NCBI RefSeq assembly: GCF_007183175.1
Contig: NZ_AP019807.1
Location: forward strand, 1,615,001-1,679,000
DNA length: 64,000 nucleotides
From: Microbulbifer sp. GL-2
Lineage (GTDB): Bacteria; Pseudomonadota; Gammaproteobacteria; Pseudomonadales; Cellvibrionaceae
Direction: 5' to 3'
Made by a program: the position numbers and the translations under genes. Below, piece after piece: positions 19,635-28,244 of the stretch. The notes beneath the pieces are model-generated. The model worked only from the letters and a program-made list of their open reading frames with translations. It ran no database searches and was not told the DNA's origin. Numbering within the stretch: the stretch's first letter is position 1; the number at the start of each line of letters is the position of its first letter.

Positions 19635-21752
19635 TCAGGGGCGAGAGATGCGGATTACCGATGGCAGGTTGCGCAGGCGTTTCATGACTCTCGCCAGGTG
19701 GACTCGTCCACTCACCTCCAGAGTCAGTGAGATGACGCTATTGTGTGCGTCTTTTTCATCCACGTTGATCTGTTCGATACTGGCGCCCTCCTCAGTAATG
19801 CGGGTGGCCAGGCGCGCGATAATGCCGCGCTCCGATTCCACTTCCACACGTACATCGCCGAGGAATTCTCCGGTGACATCGGGCGACCAGTTCACCAGCA
19901 TCAGATTTTCCGGATGCTCGCGAAACTCATTGGTGTTACGGCAGGTATCGCGGTGTACCACCACCCCTTTGCCGGAGCTGATATGGCCGATGATGGTATC
20001 CCCGGGTATCGGGCGGCAGCAGCGTGCAAAGCTGATCATCATGCCCTCCTGGGCATCAATGGCCAGCGGCGAGGATATATTGCCGGTTTCTGCTTCTTCA
20101 CTATGTATCGGCGCCAGCAGCTTTGCGGCGGAGAAAGCGACTTTGTTGCCCAAGCCTATCTCTTCCAGCAACTTCTCCAGGGTTGCGCACTTGGCTTCTT
20201 GCAGGCCGCGCTCGAGTTGTTCTGGTGTCAGCTCTTCAAGACGCGTATCGAATTTGCCCAGGGCTTTTTCCAGCAGGCGCCGGCCTAGGGCAATGGAATC
20301 GTGATGGCGCTGGTGTTTGAGGAAGTGGCGAATTGCACTGCGCGCTTTGGCGGTGACGACAAAATTAAGCCAATTAGGATTTGGCTGTGCGCTTTTGCGG
20401 GTGAGGATCTCCACTCTCTGGCCGCTTTCAAGCGGCTGCGATAGCGGTGCCAAGCGCTGGTTGATACGCACCGCCACGCAGGAGTTGCCGATATCGGTAT
20501 GTACTGAGTAGGCGAAATCTACTGCGGTGGCGCCGGCAGGCAGGTCGACAATCTGTCCCTTCGGGGTGAATACATACACTTCATCGGGAAACAGGTCGAT
20601 TTTGACGTTTTCAATAAACTCCAGTGAATCACCGGCGCGCTGCTGCATTTCCAGTAGACCCTGCACCCAGCGGCGTGCGCGTACCTGGCTGGTGCCACCG
20701 GTGTTGATCACCTCATCGCCGGAGGCTTTGTACAGCCAGTGGGCGGCGATACCGCTGTTGGCCATCTCATCCATCTCTTTGGTGCGAACCTGTACCTCGA
20801 TCGGCACCCCGTGCATGCCGAGCAATACGGTGTGCAGTGATTGGTAGCCGTTGGATTTGGGGATGGCGATATAGTCCTTGAACTCAGAAATTACCGGTTT
20901 GTACAGGCTGTGCATCACACCCAATACCCGATAGCAGGTATCCACGCTGTCCACGATAATGCGGAAAGCGTAGACATCCATGATTTCCTTGAAGGATTTC
21001 TTCTTGGTGCGCATCTTCTGATAGATGCTGAACAAGTGCTTTTCGCGGCCGATGACCAGGGAACTGATGCCCTCGCGCTGCAGGCGCAGTTCAATGGCAT
21101 TCTGGATTTGTTCCAGCAGCTCCTTGCGGTTGCCGCGCGCGGCGACGAGGGCGGCGCGCAAGCGGCTGGCGCGCAGTGGATAGATCGCGAAGAAGGCGCG
21201 GTCTTCGAACTCGATACGCACATCATTCATACCCAGGCGGTGGGCAATAGGGGCGTAGATTTCCAGGGTTTCACGGGCGATACGTGCGCGCTTCTGCGGT
21301 TTTAATGCGCCTAGGGTGCGCATGTTGTGTAGGCGGTCGGCCAGTTTAACCAGGATCACGCGGATATCGCGTGCCATAGCCAGGGCCATTTTCTGGAAGT
21401 TTTCCGCCTGCTTCTCCGCCGCACTGTCGGTTTCAAACTGGGTCAGTTTGGAGACGCCGTCGACGATGTCTGCTACTTCGCCGCCAAACTGTTCAGCCAG
21501 GGCTGCTCTGGGAATTCCCGTATCTTCGATCACGTCGTGGAGCATGGCTGCGGCCAGGCTCTCGTGATCCATATGCATGCCCGCGAGGATAGTCGCCACC
21601 GCCAACGGGTGGGTCACATAGGGTTCGCCGGAACGGCGCTGCTGCCCGTCGTGAGCTTGCTCCGCGTAGAAGTAAGCGCGACGGACTATCTGGATCTGGT
21701 CGGGGGGCAGGTATGAGGAGAGGCGGTGGGCCAGACTATCGATGGTGTGCAA
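19635..21752 (-). CDS. spoT: Bifunctional (p)ppGpp synthetase/hydrolase SpoT
   Basis: Controls the stringent-response alarmone. Domains in order across 705 residues: HD hydrolase with the intact LHDVIEDT motif (about residues 71-78) and RLHNMRTL; RelA/SpoT synthetase (about 230-350, with DYIAIPKSNGYQSLHT); TGS (about 385-450, VYVFTPKGQIVDLPAGATAVDFAY); zinc-finger/helical region with CCRPIPGD; and a C-terminal ACT domain (about 630-705). The intact HD motif supports hydrolase activity. It sits between rpoZ and ridA, and RNA polymerase omega (RpoZ) is part of a ppGpp binding site. Confidence 0.97.
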   Translation of the reverse strand: MHTIDSLAHRLSSYLPPDQIQIVRRAYFYAEQAHDGQQRRSGEPYVTHPLAVATILAGMHMDHESLAAAMLHDVIEDTGIPRAALAEQFGGEVADIVDGVSKLTQFETDSAAEKQAENFQKMALAMARDIRVILVKLADRLHNMRTLGALKPQKRARIARETLEIYAPIAHRLGMNDVRIEFEDRAFFAIYPLRASRLRAALVAARGNRKELLEQIQNAIELRLQREGISSLVIGREKHLFSIYQKMRTKKKSFKEIMDVYAFRIIVDSVDTCYRVLGVMHSLYKPVISEFKDYIAIPKSNGYQSLHTVLLGMHGVPIEVQVRTKEMDEMANSGIAAHWLYKASGDEVINTGGTSQVRARRWVQGLLEMQQRAGDSLEFIENVKIDLFPDEVYVFTPKGQIVDLPAGATAVDFAYSVHTDIGNSCVAVRINQRLAPLSQPLESGQRVEILTRKSAQPNPNWLNFVVTAKARSAIRHFLKHQRHHDSIALGRRLLEKALGKFDTRLEELTPEQLERGLQEAKCATLEKLLEEIGLGNKVAFSAAKLLAPIHSEEAETGNISSPLAIDAQEGMMISFARCCRPIPGDTIIGHISSGKGVVVHRDTCRNTNEFREHPENLMLVNWSPDVTGEFLGDVRVEVESERGIIARLATRITEEGASIEQINVDEKDAHNSVISLTLEVSGRVHLARVMKRLRNLPSVIRISRP

Positions 21753-21806
21753 TGCCGCGCGCGCCTCTCGTATAACTCATAAAACTTCCAGTTCGAACCG
21801 CCCGGA

Positions 21807-22070
21807 TCAGATTTCCTGATCGGACAGGTAGGCCGGGACTGCCATCGGCGCCGGGGCCTCTTCGCGATCGGGCTGGTCGAGGATACTGGCGTCTACCAGG
21901 CCTTCCTCGATTTCGCGCAGGGCAATCACGGTGGGTTTGTCATTCTCTTCTGGAACCATGGGGTCCTGGCCGCCGGTAGCGATCTGGCGGGCGCGCTTGC
22001 TGCCCACGATAACGAGTTCGAAGCGGTTGTCGACGTGCTCGAGGCAATCTTCAACTGTAATACGTGCCAT
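21807..22070 (-). CDS. rpoZ: RNA polymerase omega subunit
   Basis: An 87-residue protein beginning MARITVEDCLEHVDNRFELV, with the SKRARQI motif that binds the beta' subunit and KPTVIALREIEEGLV. Omega assists RNA polymerase assembly and forms one ppGpp site. The position between gmk and spoT is the classic gammaproteobacterial order; 54 bases separate it from spoT, so one transcript is likely. Confidence 0.97.
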   Translation of the reverse strand: MARITVEDCLEHVDNRFELVIVGSKRARQIATGGQDPMVPEENDKPTVIALREIEEGLVDASILDQPDREEAPAPMAVPAYLSDQEI

Positions 22071-22170
22071 AAACTTTGGGTTCCATTCACTGTGCCCGGA
22101 GGGGCAAATTCTGTTCGGGGGACCGGTTATTTTACCGGACCGTGGAGTGTACGCAATTCGATCAATCGGC

Positions 22171-22791
22171 TCAATGGCGCAGCAGTGCCTTCAATAGCTC
22201 ACCGTGGTGCAATTGTTGTTGTTCGAGGCGCTGGCGCTGGGCGGTGAGGATAGCGCGAAGCTCCAGCAGGGCCTGCTCAAAGTCATCATTGATTACCAGG
22301 TAATCCGCCTCGACATAGTGAGTCATCTCATCGATGGCCTGGTCCATGCGCCGATCAATTATGGACTGATCGTCCTGGCCTCGCCCTGTGAGGCGTTGGC
22401 GCAGCGCTTCCTGGGATGGTGGCAGAATAAAAATGCCTACGGTATCCGGCAGCAAGTGGCGCACCTGGGCGGCACCTTGCCAGTCGATTTCCAGGATCAC
22501 GTCCCGTCCGCTGGCGAGAATTTCCTCGATACTGCCTTTGGAAGTGCCGTAATAATTGTCGCCGTATACCTGGGCATGCTCGAGAAAGGCATTCTGTTCG
22601 AGCATCGCCAGGAACTCATCGCGCTCCACAAAGTGGTAGTCGACACCGTTGACCTCACCGGGACGCATTGCCCGGGTGGTATGGGAAATGGAGACGGTGA
22701 CCTGATTGTCGTTGTCTACCAACGCCTTTACCAAGCTGGTCTTCCCCGCACCTGAAGGTGCGGACACGGTATAGAGTGTTCCTGTAGGCAC
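22171..22791 (-). CDS. gmk: Guanylate kinase
   Basis: Converts GMP to GDP with ATP. The 206-residue protein has a P-loop APSGAGKTSLVKAL at residues 8-21, the GMP-binding SHTTRAMRPGEVNGVDYHFV segment, and ILEIDWQGAAQVR. It leads the gmk-rpoZ-spoT cluster. The link with SpoT is metabolic too, since GDP and GTP are precursors of (p)ppGpp and guanylate kinase is a known (p)ppGpp target in some bacteria. Confidence 0.97.
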   Translation of the reverse strand: MPTGTLYTVSAPSGAGKTSLVKALVDNDNQVTVSISHTTRAMRPGEVNGVDYHFVERDEFLAMLEQNAFLEHAQVYGDNYYGTSKGSIEEILASGRDVILEIDWQGAAQVRHLLPDTVGIFILPPSQEALRQRLTGRGQDDQSIIDRRMDQAIDEMTHYVEADYLVINDDFEQALLELRAILTAQRQRLEQQQLHHGELLKALLRH

Positions 22792-23026
22792 AACTGATCC
22801 TGTTCGAGGGCAAAGCGTGCATTATAACCGAAGCCGCTACATTAGTTGGCTTCAAACGGTAGGATACTGTGGTGGGGAGAGGCTAAACCCCGGCCGGAGT
22901 TGGGGGTATATGTTGGGAGTTTCAGGCGTGCGCTACAGACTGCACCCCTGAGCCCGGCCGGGATCGCCCAGCAGGAGTTTGCTCAATCACCACCAACATC
23001 TTGCGACTGAGGTTTGCCCCTTGTTG

Positions 23027-24322
23027 CTAATCGCTAACGACAGCGACTTTATCCTCTTTGTCAGTGATTGCCAACCACCACCACATAAGTGCGCTGATAG
23101 AGATATAGGCAATAAAAAGTGGGACAAATTGGGCATTTAGCAGTGGCAGGAGCCCAACCAAAAGAGCGAGGCGCAGGGGCTCCAGGTACTTCACCAGGTG
23201 GTAGCCGTCGAGGATGCGGCCATTGATTACCAGACAGAAGACCAGTGTGGCCACAATACCTAACAACTGAGTCAGGCTGAGTGCCTGATAATACCAAAGC
23301 AGGCTCAGGGTGGCGGCGGAATAGCAAAGGTGCTGGGCCAGGGCATAGATACGGCGAGCGTAACGAATCTCGGGGTCAAAGCGTTGGAAGTGAGTCAGAT
23401 CGGTGGAAGGTACGGGCATAGCCGCTTCTGCATCGGCAGGTCGATAGCCTGTTGGGCGGAACCATAACGTGAGTTTGTCCCACCAGCTTTTGGTATACCA
23501 GGCATCCAGGGCCATACGCTTCAAGTGTTGCAGGTTGGCTGCCAGGGGGTCGAACGTGTTGAGGGCCTTGCGCACGCCATAGATGCAAGGTTCGTGTTCG
23601 AGCTCTTCCTGGTAGGTACCAAACAGCCGGTCCCACAGGATCAGGATTCCCCCGTAGTTTTTATCCACATACACCTTGTTTTGTGCGTGGTGCACGCGGT
23701 GGTTGGACGGGGTGATAAGCAGCCACTCCATCCAGCGGACTTTGGGAATCTTCTGGGTATGCACCCAGAACTGGTAAATCAGATCCAGCGCGCCGGCGAC
23801 AATCACCATCTCTGCGGGCAGACCGATTAGCAGTAGGGGCAGGTAGAAAATCCAGTCCAGTTGTAGGCCGCCGCTGGATTGGCGCAGGGCGGTGCTCAGG
23901 TTGTAGTCCTCGCTCTGGTGATGGACTAGATGTTCGGCCCAGAAAACATTGATTTCATGGCAGATCCGGTGCTTCCAGTAGTAGCAGAAATCGTAGGCGA
24001 TCACGGCCATCACCAGGTGCCAGCCATTGCTCATGGACCAGTCGAAACCAACCATCTGATAGTAGGGTTGCAGCAACTGAAATAGCGGGATGTAAATAAC
24101 CAGAAATAAGCTTTTGTAGGTCAGGCCCAGTATGCGACTGAGGATGCCGGTGCTGAGATTGCCCAGAGTATCGTTGAGGCGATAAACCCCCCAACCCTTC
24201 CAGCGGTCAAGAGCAAGTTCCGCCAGGATGGCGATCAGGAAAAATGGGATAGCAAAGGTAATCAGACTCACGGTGACCTCATTATAGTTATTACTCGATA
24301 CCGTAATGTCTGACTTTGCCAT
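23027..24322 (-). CDS. Sterol desaturase/fatty acid hydroxylase family membrane oxygenase
   Basis: An integral-membrane di-iron enzyme of the fatty acid hydroxylase superfamily, resembling alkylglycerol monooxygenase (TMEM195) in layout. The three histidine boxes are intact: HRICH at 118-122, HLVHH at 131-135 and HRVHH at 208-212. They sit in the second of three regions, between N-terminal helices and a C-terminal block of extra membrane helices (about 330-420). The substrate is unknown; lipid ethers, carotenoids or sterol-like compounds are all possible. It lies 92 bases after the tetR gene on the same strand, so co-regulation is plausible. Confidence 0.85.
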   Translation of the reverse strand: MAKSDITVSSNNYNEVTVSLITFAIPFFLIAILAELALDRWKGWGVYRLNDTLGNLSTGILSRILGLTYKSLFLVIYIPLFQLLQPYYQMVGFDWSMSNGWHLVMAVIAYDFCYYWKHRICHEINVFWAEHLVHHQSEDYNLSTALRQSSGGLQLDWIFYLPLLLIGLPAEMVIVAGALDLIYQFWVHTQKIPKVRWMEWLLITPSNHRVHHAQNKVYVDKNYGGILILWDRLFGTYQEELEHEPCIYGVRKALNTFDPLAANLQHLKRMALDAWYTKSWWDKLTLWFRPTGYRPADAEAAMPVPSTDLTHFQRFDPEIRYARRIYALAQHLCYSAATLSLLWYYQALSLTQLLGIVATLVFCLVINGRILDGYHLVKYLEPLRLALLVGLLPLLNAQFVPLFIAYISISALMWWWLAITDKEDKVAVVSD

Positions 24323-24414
24323 ACAGGCCCCGCGGGGCCTATGTCCACAAGGGCTGGATTCCGAAATCCGTCAGTGTTCGCCGGAAAAAATCAGGCTCCC
24401 AGCATTAATTCCCT

Positions 24415-25011
24415 TCAACTTTCTGTCCGTGTCGTTGCCGAATCGAATAGTTTCCCAATCATCTGCTCCACTGCCGCGCGATCAGAAGTGGCACGAAGAA
24501 AAGTACGTAGCCCGATCATTTGGACCTGTAACTGCTGGGCGAGCAAATCTGAATCTGTATCTTCCCCCAGCTCCCCGCTGGCCATCGCGTCTTCCACATA
24601 TTGGCGGAACTTTGCCCCATGTGCAGCCAAAAGGGCGCGAGTTTCACCCAATAACTCCTCCTCGCTTTCGGCCAGTTCAGAGATGGCTTTTGCCAGCAGG
24701 CAGAGTTCATTCGGGGCATCGGCATCGTGACCCAGCAGTATGTGGCGGAAATAAGCCCGTAAGCCATCCAGTGTGGTCTTCCCCTGGGCCATACACTGCC
24801 GGAGAAGGTTGTTGCGATTTTGGGCATAAAAGTGAAGAACCTCTTTGAAAAGTCCAGATTTACTGCCGAAAGCCGCATAAATACTGCCAGGGCGCAGGTT
24901 GGTGGCCTGCTGTAAATCACGAGTTGAGGTAGCGTGAAATCCTCTTTGCCAGAATAGCCAGGTTGCCTTCTGCAAAACTTCCTGACGGCTGAATTTCGCG
25001 GTATTGGCCAT
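24415..25011 (-). CDS. TetR/AcrR family transcriptional regulator
   Basis: A 198-residue repressor-type protein. The N-terminal helix-turn-helix is residues 8-50 (VLQKATWLFWQRGFHATSTRDLQQAT, then GSIYAAFGSKSGLF); the rest is the helical ligand domain with a conserved-looking NELCLLAKAISELAE segment. ATG 25011 has GGAGG five bases upstream; the longer start at 25038 would place the operator inside the gene. Three related palindromes lie in the 158-base spacer to the divergent AhpD-like gene. The inducer is unknown. Confidence 0.88.
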   Translation of the reverse strand: MANTAKFSRQEVLQKATWLFWQRGFHATSTRDLQQATNLRPGSIYAAFGSKSGLFKEVLHFYAQNRNNLLRQCMAQGKTTLDGLRAYFRHILLGHDADAPNELCLLAKAISELAESEEELLGETRALLAAHGAKFRQYVEDAMASGELGEDTDSDLLAQQLQVQMIGLRTFLRATSDRAAVEQMIGKLFDSATTRTES

Positions 25012-25022
25012 ACTGCCTCCAA

Positions 25023-25038
25023 TTGAGCGATTGCTCAA
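25023..25038. promoter_or_regulatory. TetR operator-like site 1
   Basis: TTGAGCGATTGCTCAA: perfect 6-bp half-sites TTGAGC/GCTCAA around four bases. It begins 11 bases upstream of the tetR start codon, beside its ribosome site, so binding would repress tetR itself. Confidence 0.65.
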
Positions 25039-25080
25039 ATTTTACCCTGAAAGAAGGCATACGCCAATCAACATTTATTG

Positions 25081-25096
25081 TTGAACGGACGCTCAA
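25081..25096. promoter_or_regulatory. TetR operator-like site 2
   Basis: TTGAACGGACGCTCAA: same length and right half-site GCTCAA as site 1, with one change in the left half. It starts 58 bases from site 1. Confidence 0.6.
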
Positions 25097-25118
25097 ATTT
25101 ATGTAGCCTAAGCAGTAA

Positions 25119-25134
25119 TTGATCGATCGCTCAA
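25119..25134. promoter_or_regulatory. TetR operator-like site 3
   Basis: TTGATCGATCGCTCAA: shares TTGA-CG and GCTCAA with the other two sites. It lies 35 bases upstream of the AhpD-like start codon, where it could block that promoter. Confidence 0.6.
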
Positions 25135-25169
25135 TTATTTAATTCCAGACAAAGAAGGTTGGTTCAGTG

Positions 25170-25712
25170 ATGAAAGAGTTTCAGGTTTACGATCTCGACA
25201 GTGCACCAGAGGGAAGCAGGCCCTTGTTACAGAAATCCATCAAGGCTTTTGGCTCTATCCCCAATTTGCACGGGGTGATGGCAGAGTCGCCCCAGGCATT
25301 GGCGGCCTACCAGGACCTACATCAGCTCTTTATTGATAGTGCCTTTAATGCAGAGGAAATGACGGTGGTGTGGCAAACCATCAATGTGGAACACAACTGC
25401 CATTACTGTGTGCCGGCGCATAGTGCAATTGCCAAAGCTATGAAAGTGGATGATGCAATTAACGAAGCGTTGCGTAACAAAACTCCCCTTCCTACCGAAA
25501 AGCTGGAGGTGTTGAGAGAGACTACTTTGGCGATTGTGCGTGAACGCGGAGTGGTATCTGATGAGGTATTGGAGCGCTTCTATGGTGCCGGTTATAACCG
25601 GCAAAATATGCTGGACATTATTGTCGGTGTTGCGCAGAAAGTGATGAGCAATTACATCAATCACCTTGCCGACACGCCAGTAGATGCCCAGTTTGCTTCT
25701 TTTGTACGCTAA
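25170..25712 (+). CDS. Carboxymuconolactone decarboxylase/AhpD-like protein
   Basis: A 180-residue protein of the alkylhydroperoxidase AhpD superfamily. It carries the redox/proton-relay motif E74-xx-C77-xx-C80-xxx-H84 (EHNCHYCVPAH), which supports a peroxidase or thiol-dependent role rather than lactone decarboxylation. It is divergent from the tetR gene across three operator-like palindromes, so it is the most likely regulated target. ATG 25170 (AAGAAGG upstream) is preferred over the adjoining GTG 25167. A strong hairpin follows. Confidence 0.85.
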   Translation: MKEFQVYDLDSAPEGSRPLLQKSIKAFGSIPNLHGVMAESPQALAAYQDLHQLFIDSAFNAEEMTVVWQTINVEHNCHYCVPAHSAIAKAMKVDDAINEALRNKTPLPTEKLEVLRETTLAIVRERGVVSDEVLERFYGAGYNRQNMLDIIVGVAQKVMSNYINHLADTPVDAQFASFVR

Positions 25713-25740
25713 TTGGGGTAGTTTTATCGTGGGAGAGTGA

Positions 25741-25770
25741 GAGAAAGGCCGGCATAAGCCGGCCTTTCTC
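25741..25770. terminator. Bidirectional intrinsic terminator
   Basis: A perfect 13-bp stem: GAGAAAGGCCGGC (25741-25753) pairs with GCCGGCCTTTCTC (25758-25770) around ATAA. It lies between the convergent AhpD-like gene and the subtilase gene. U-tracts are short, but the stem is very stable. Confidence 0.8.
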
Positions 25771-25795
25771 TAAAGAGGTAGGGCCAGTTAGTTAC

Positions 25796-27520
25796 TTAGG
25801 GCGCTGCCTCTGCCTCCAGTGTTGCACCGGTATAAGATCTATAGCCATATACGGTGATATCCCAGGTACCTGACTGTGGATTGCTGATTGTACAGCTTTC
25901 GTTATTGCTCGAATTCCTGGAGGTGCATGCCCACTCTGAGGCATTACTGTGCCCTACATACAGGTCTGCATCACCCTCGCCACCGTACATTTGTACATTC
26001 AGGGAAGAGGTGCCTGATGCCACTTCGATAGTGAAGTCGCTCCGGCTGCGCCAGCCACCGGAGAGGTTGGTTTCTGTCCAGCTAACCCCATCGCCATTTC
26101 CGTTGCCACCACCGTCATCGCCGCTGGCCATTGCTACAGCCGCAGTCGCATCGACAATACCGGTACCACAACTACTGCATGAGGACGGGAAGCTACGCGC
26201 AGTACTGGTTAGGATTGATTCCACCTCATCCGGAGTCAGGTTTGGATTAACGGAGTAGAGCAGCGCAGCAGCACCGGCAACGTGAGGCGCAGCCATACTG
26301 GTTCCCTGGCTGTAAAAGTAGCTATCACTGCTTGGGTTTGTCGCGCCGCTATTGTGTGTAGACAGAATACCATTCGGATCGTTGAGGAAGCTCTGTGCTC
26401 CACCCGGTGCGGCAACATCCACTACATTACCGTAGTTGGAATAGTAAGAGCGGCCGCCATTGCGGTTAGTGGCTGCAACGGTAATCACTCCATTACAGCT
26501 TGCAGGGCTGAACTGGCTTGCATTAGTATTGTCATTACCAGCGGCAACTACAACGGTGGCGCCCAGGCTGCGTGCGGTATTGATGGCATTTTGGGTTGTA
26601 GTGTCACAACTGCCGCCCCCACCGAGGCTCAAGTTGAGTACTTGGGCTGGATTGGCGTTAGTCGGCAGGCCACTGACAGAGCCGCCTGCTCCCCAAATAA
26701 TGCCGTCGGCAATATCAGAGGTATAGCCACCGCAGCGGCCTAGTACTCGAACAGGAACAACCTTGGCTTTGTAAGCGACGCCGGCAATTCCCATATTATT
26801 GTTGGAGACCCCGGCGATGGTGCCTGCTACGTGCGTGCCGTGCCAGCTACTGTCGCTTTCAGAGGGGATACGCGGATCATCGCCACAGGCCTTGTTGGTA
26901 TACCAGTCACCTGGATCAGTGGCATCGCTATCGCGGCCATCGCCATCCACAGAGACAAAGGTATCGGAAATCATATCGTAGCCCGGCAGTATGTTGCCTA
27001 CCAGATCGGGATGTGGGCGATAACCGGTATCGAGTACAGCGACAACCGCGCCTTCACCCTGGGTGACATCCCAGGCCGATGGCAGGTTCAAGCCCCCGGT
27101 GGATTCGAAATAGTGCCATTGATTGAGATAGCTCGGGTCATTGGGCACTGCCATAGCGCGCATAATCCGATCAGGCTCAGCATACTCCACATCCGGATCC
27201 TGCTTCAGGCGGCTGATAATCGCGTTTATTTCAGCCTTATTTTTTCGACCTTCCAGTCGCATTACCTGGGCACCAGTGGCCATGCGACGCAAGTGACGCA
27301 TCTTGTGACCGGCGCGACGTGAGGCCCTCTCTACGGTCTCCTTGGCCATAGTGGCAGCCCGGCCGACCTTGGCGTTATTTTTGTATTTTACGATGATGCG
27401 ATCGGTCATCAATGTGTTGTCCGCTTCCTCCGCATGGGCGGCGAAAGGCGTTGCGCACACTAGTGAAATCGCGCTCGCCAGAGCTGTCTTCTGCAAGAGA
27501 CTTTTCAGTGATTCTTTCAT
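25796..27520 (-). CDS. Secreted subtilisin-like serine protease (S8) with C-terminal PPC domain
   Basis: An exported 574-residue protease. Parts in order: signal peptide (1-30, cut near AHA-EE), an inhibitor-like prodomain (about 38-120, IIVKYKNNA to VEYAEPD), the S8 domain with Asp164 (VLDTG), His227 (HGTHVAG) and Ser408 (GTSMAAPHVAG) all intact, a Gly/Asp linker (about 465-480), and a bacterial pre-peptidase C-terminal domain (about 483-570, ADLYVGH then WDITVYGY). The PPC domain is usually removed or aids secretion. It is probably a nutritional protease. No GlyGly-CTERM tail is present. Confidence 0.93.
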   Translation of the reverse strand: MKESLKSLLQKTALASAISLVCATPFAAHAEEADNTLMTDRIIVKYKNNAKVGRAATMAKETVERASRRAGHKMRHLRRMATGAQVMRLEGRKNKAEINAIISRLKQDPDVEYAEPDRIMRAMAVPNDPSYLNQWHYFESTGGLNLPSAWDVTQGEGAVVAVLDTGYRPHPDLVGNILPGYDMISDTFVSVDGDGRDSDATDPGDWYTNKACGDDPRIPSESDSSWHGTHVAGTIAGVSNNNMGIAGVAYKAKVVPVRVLGRCGGYTSDIADGIIWGAGGSVSGLPTNANPAQVLNLSLGGGGSCDTTTQNAINTARSLGATVVVAAGNDNTNASQFSPASCNGVITVAATNRNGGRSYYSNYGNVVDVAAPGGAQSFLNDPNGILSTHNSGATNPSSDSYFYSQGTSMAAPHVAGAAALLYSVNPNLTPDEVESILTSTARSFPSSCSSCGTGIVDATAAVAMASGDDGGGNGNGDGVSWTETNLSGGWRSRSDFTIEVASGTSSLNVQMYGGEGDADLYVGHSNASEWACTSRNSSNNESCTISNPQSGTWDITVYGYRSYTGATLEAEAAP

Positions 27521-28244
27521 TATTGTTATTTCTCCGAGATTATATTTATCTGGCAGCCAGTAAATATTCTGGCAGGCCAGTTACTCCTGATTCACCCTGA
27601 ATTGACAAAAATAATTTGTTAACCGGGTAGACCAAAAAACTGTTGAGCTCGAAATCAAATAGTCACTTTGGTCAAAATTGGTACCAGAGTTTCAATCTGG
27701 CACAGGTATATAACGATGTCGAAATCATTGTCCTCAGTGGAGACTCGACAACTTATGTAGCTTACAGCGACAAATTTATAATTTTTGAGAAAAAAGTCAG
27801 GTATTAAAAATTTGTCTATCGGAAAAGTGTGTCGTAGTTCGCAAGGTGGGCGTTGGTAAAAGTGTGAAAAATTTTTAAGTGGAAATTTATTATAATTTTT
27901 CGGCTAGACAGGAAATAACGTTATGCATTTTTTGGACTGCTACGTAACTTTAGATGTGTCGATATCCTAGGATCGGTCCTGGAAAAAAATTACCATGAAG
28001 GTCTGGATGAGGGCGTTGCCCCCCACCCATTTCGATGGCCCCGCTGGTAATAAAGTCGTCTACGAATATATCTCTGGTTGTGGAAAACTCAGCCTGCTGT
28101 CAGACTAAGAATGTTATGGCGGCTTCAAAAAGGCAGGTTTGGGTGGTTATTATTTTCTATTGATGAATTATTTTTTGAACTCTATTCAGTTTCTGCTTTC
28201 TTTGTTTACAGTAATGACTAAGCTAGTAACTAAGCAGGTGTATT
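27521..28244. other. Gene-poor AT-rich spacer (724 bases)
   Basis: No credible gene is seen here. The stretch separates the subtilase start from the end of the rhomboid gene, both on the minus strand. The only small frame of note is ATG 27995 to TAA 28106 (37 codons), with no clear ribosome site and no recognisable product; the same frame stays open beyond its stop. It may hold the subtilase promoter and decayed sequence. Confidence 0.6.

Noticed and set aside
21785..21800. GTTCGAAC resembling a tRNA T-loop
   Set aside because: No acceptor, D or anticodon stem can be built around it; it is in the short spoT-rpoZ gap.
27995..28108. 37-codon frame in the gene-free spacer
   Set aside because: Too short, no convincing ribosome site and no recognisable product; noted only as possible decayed sequence.
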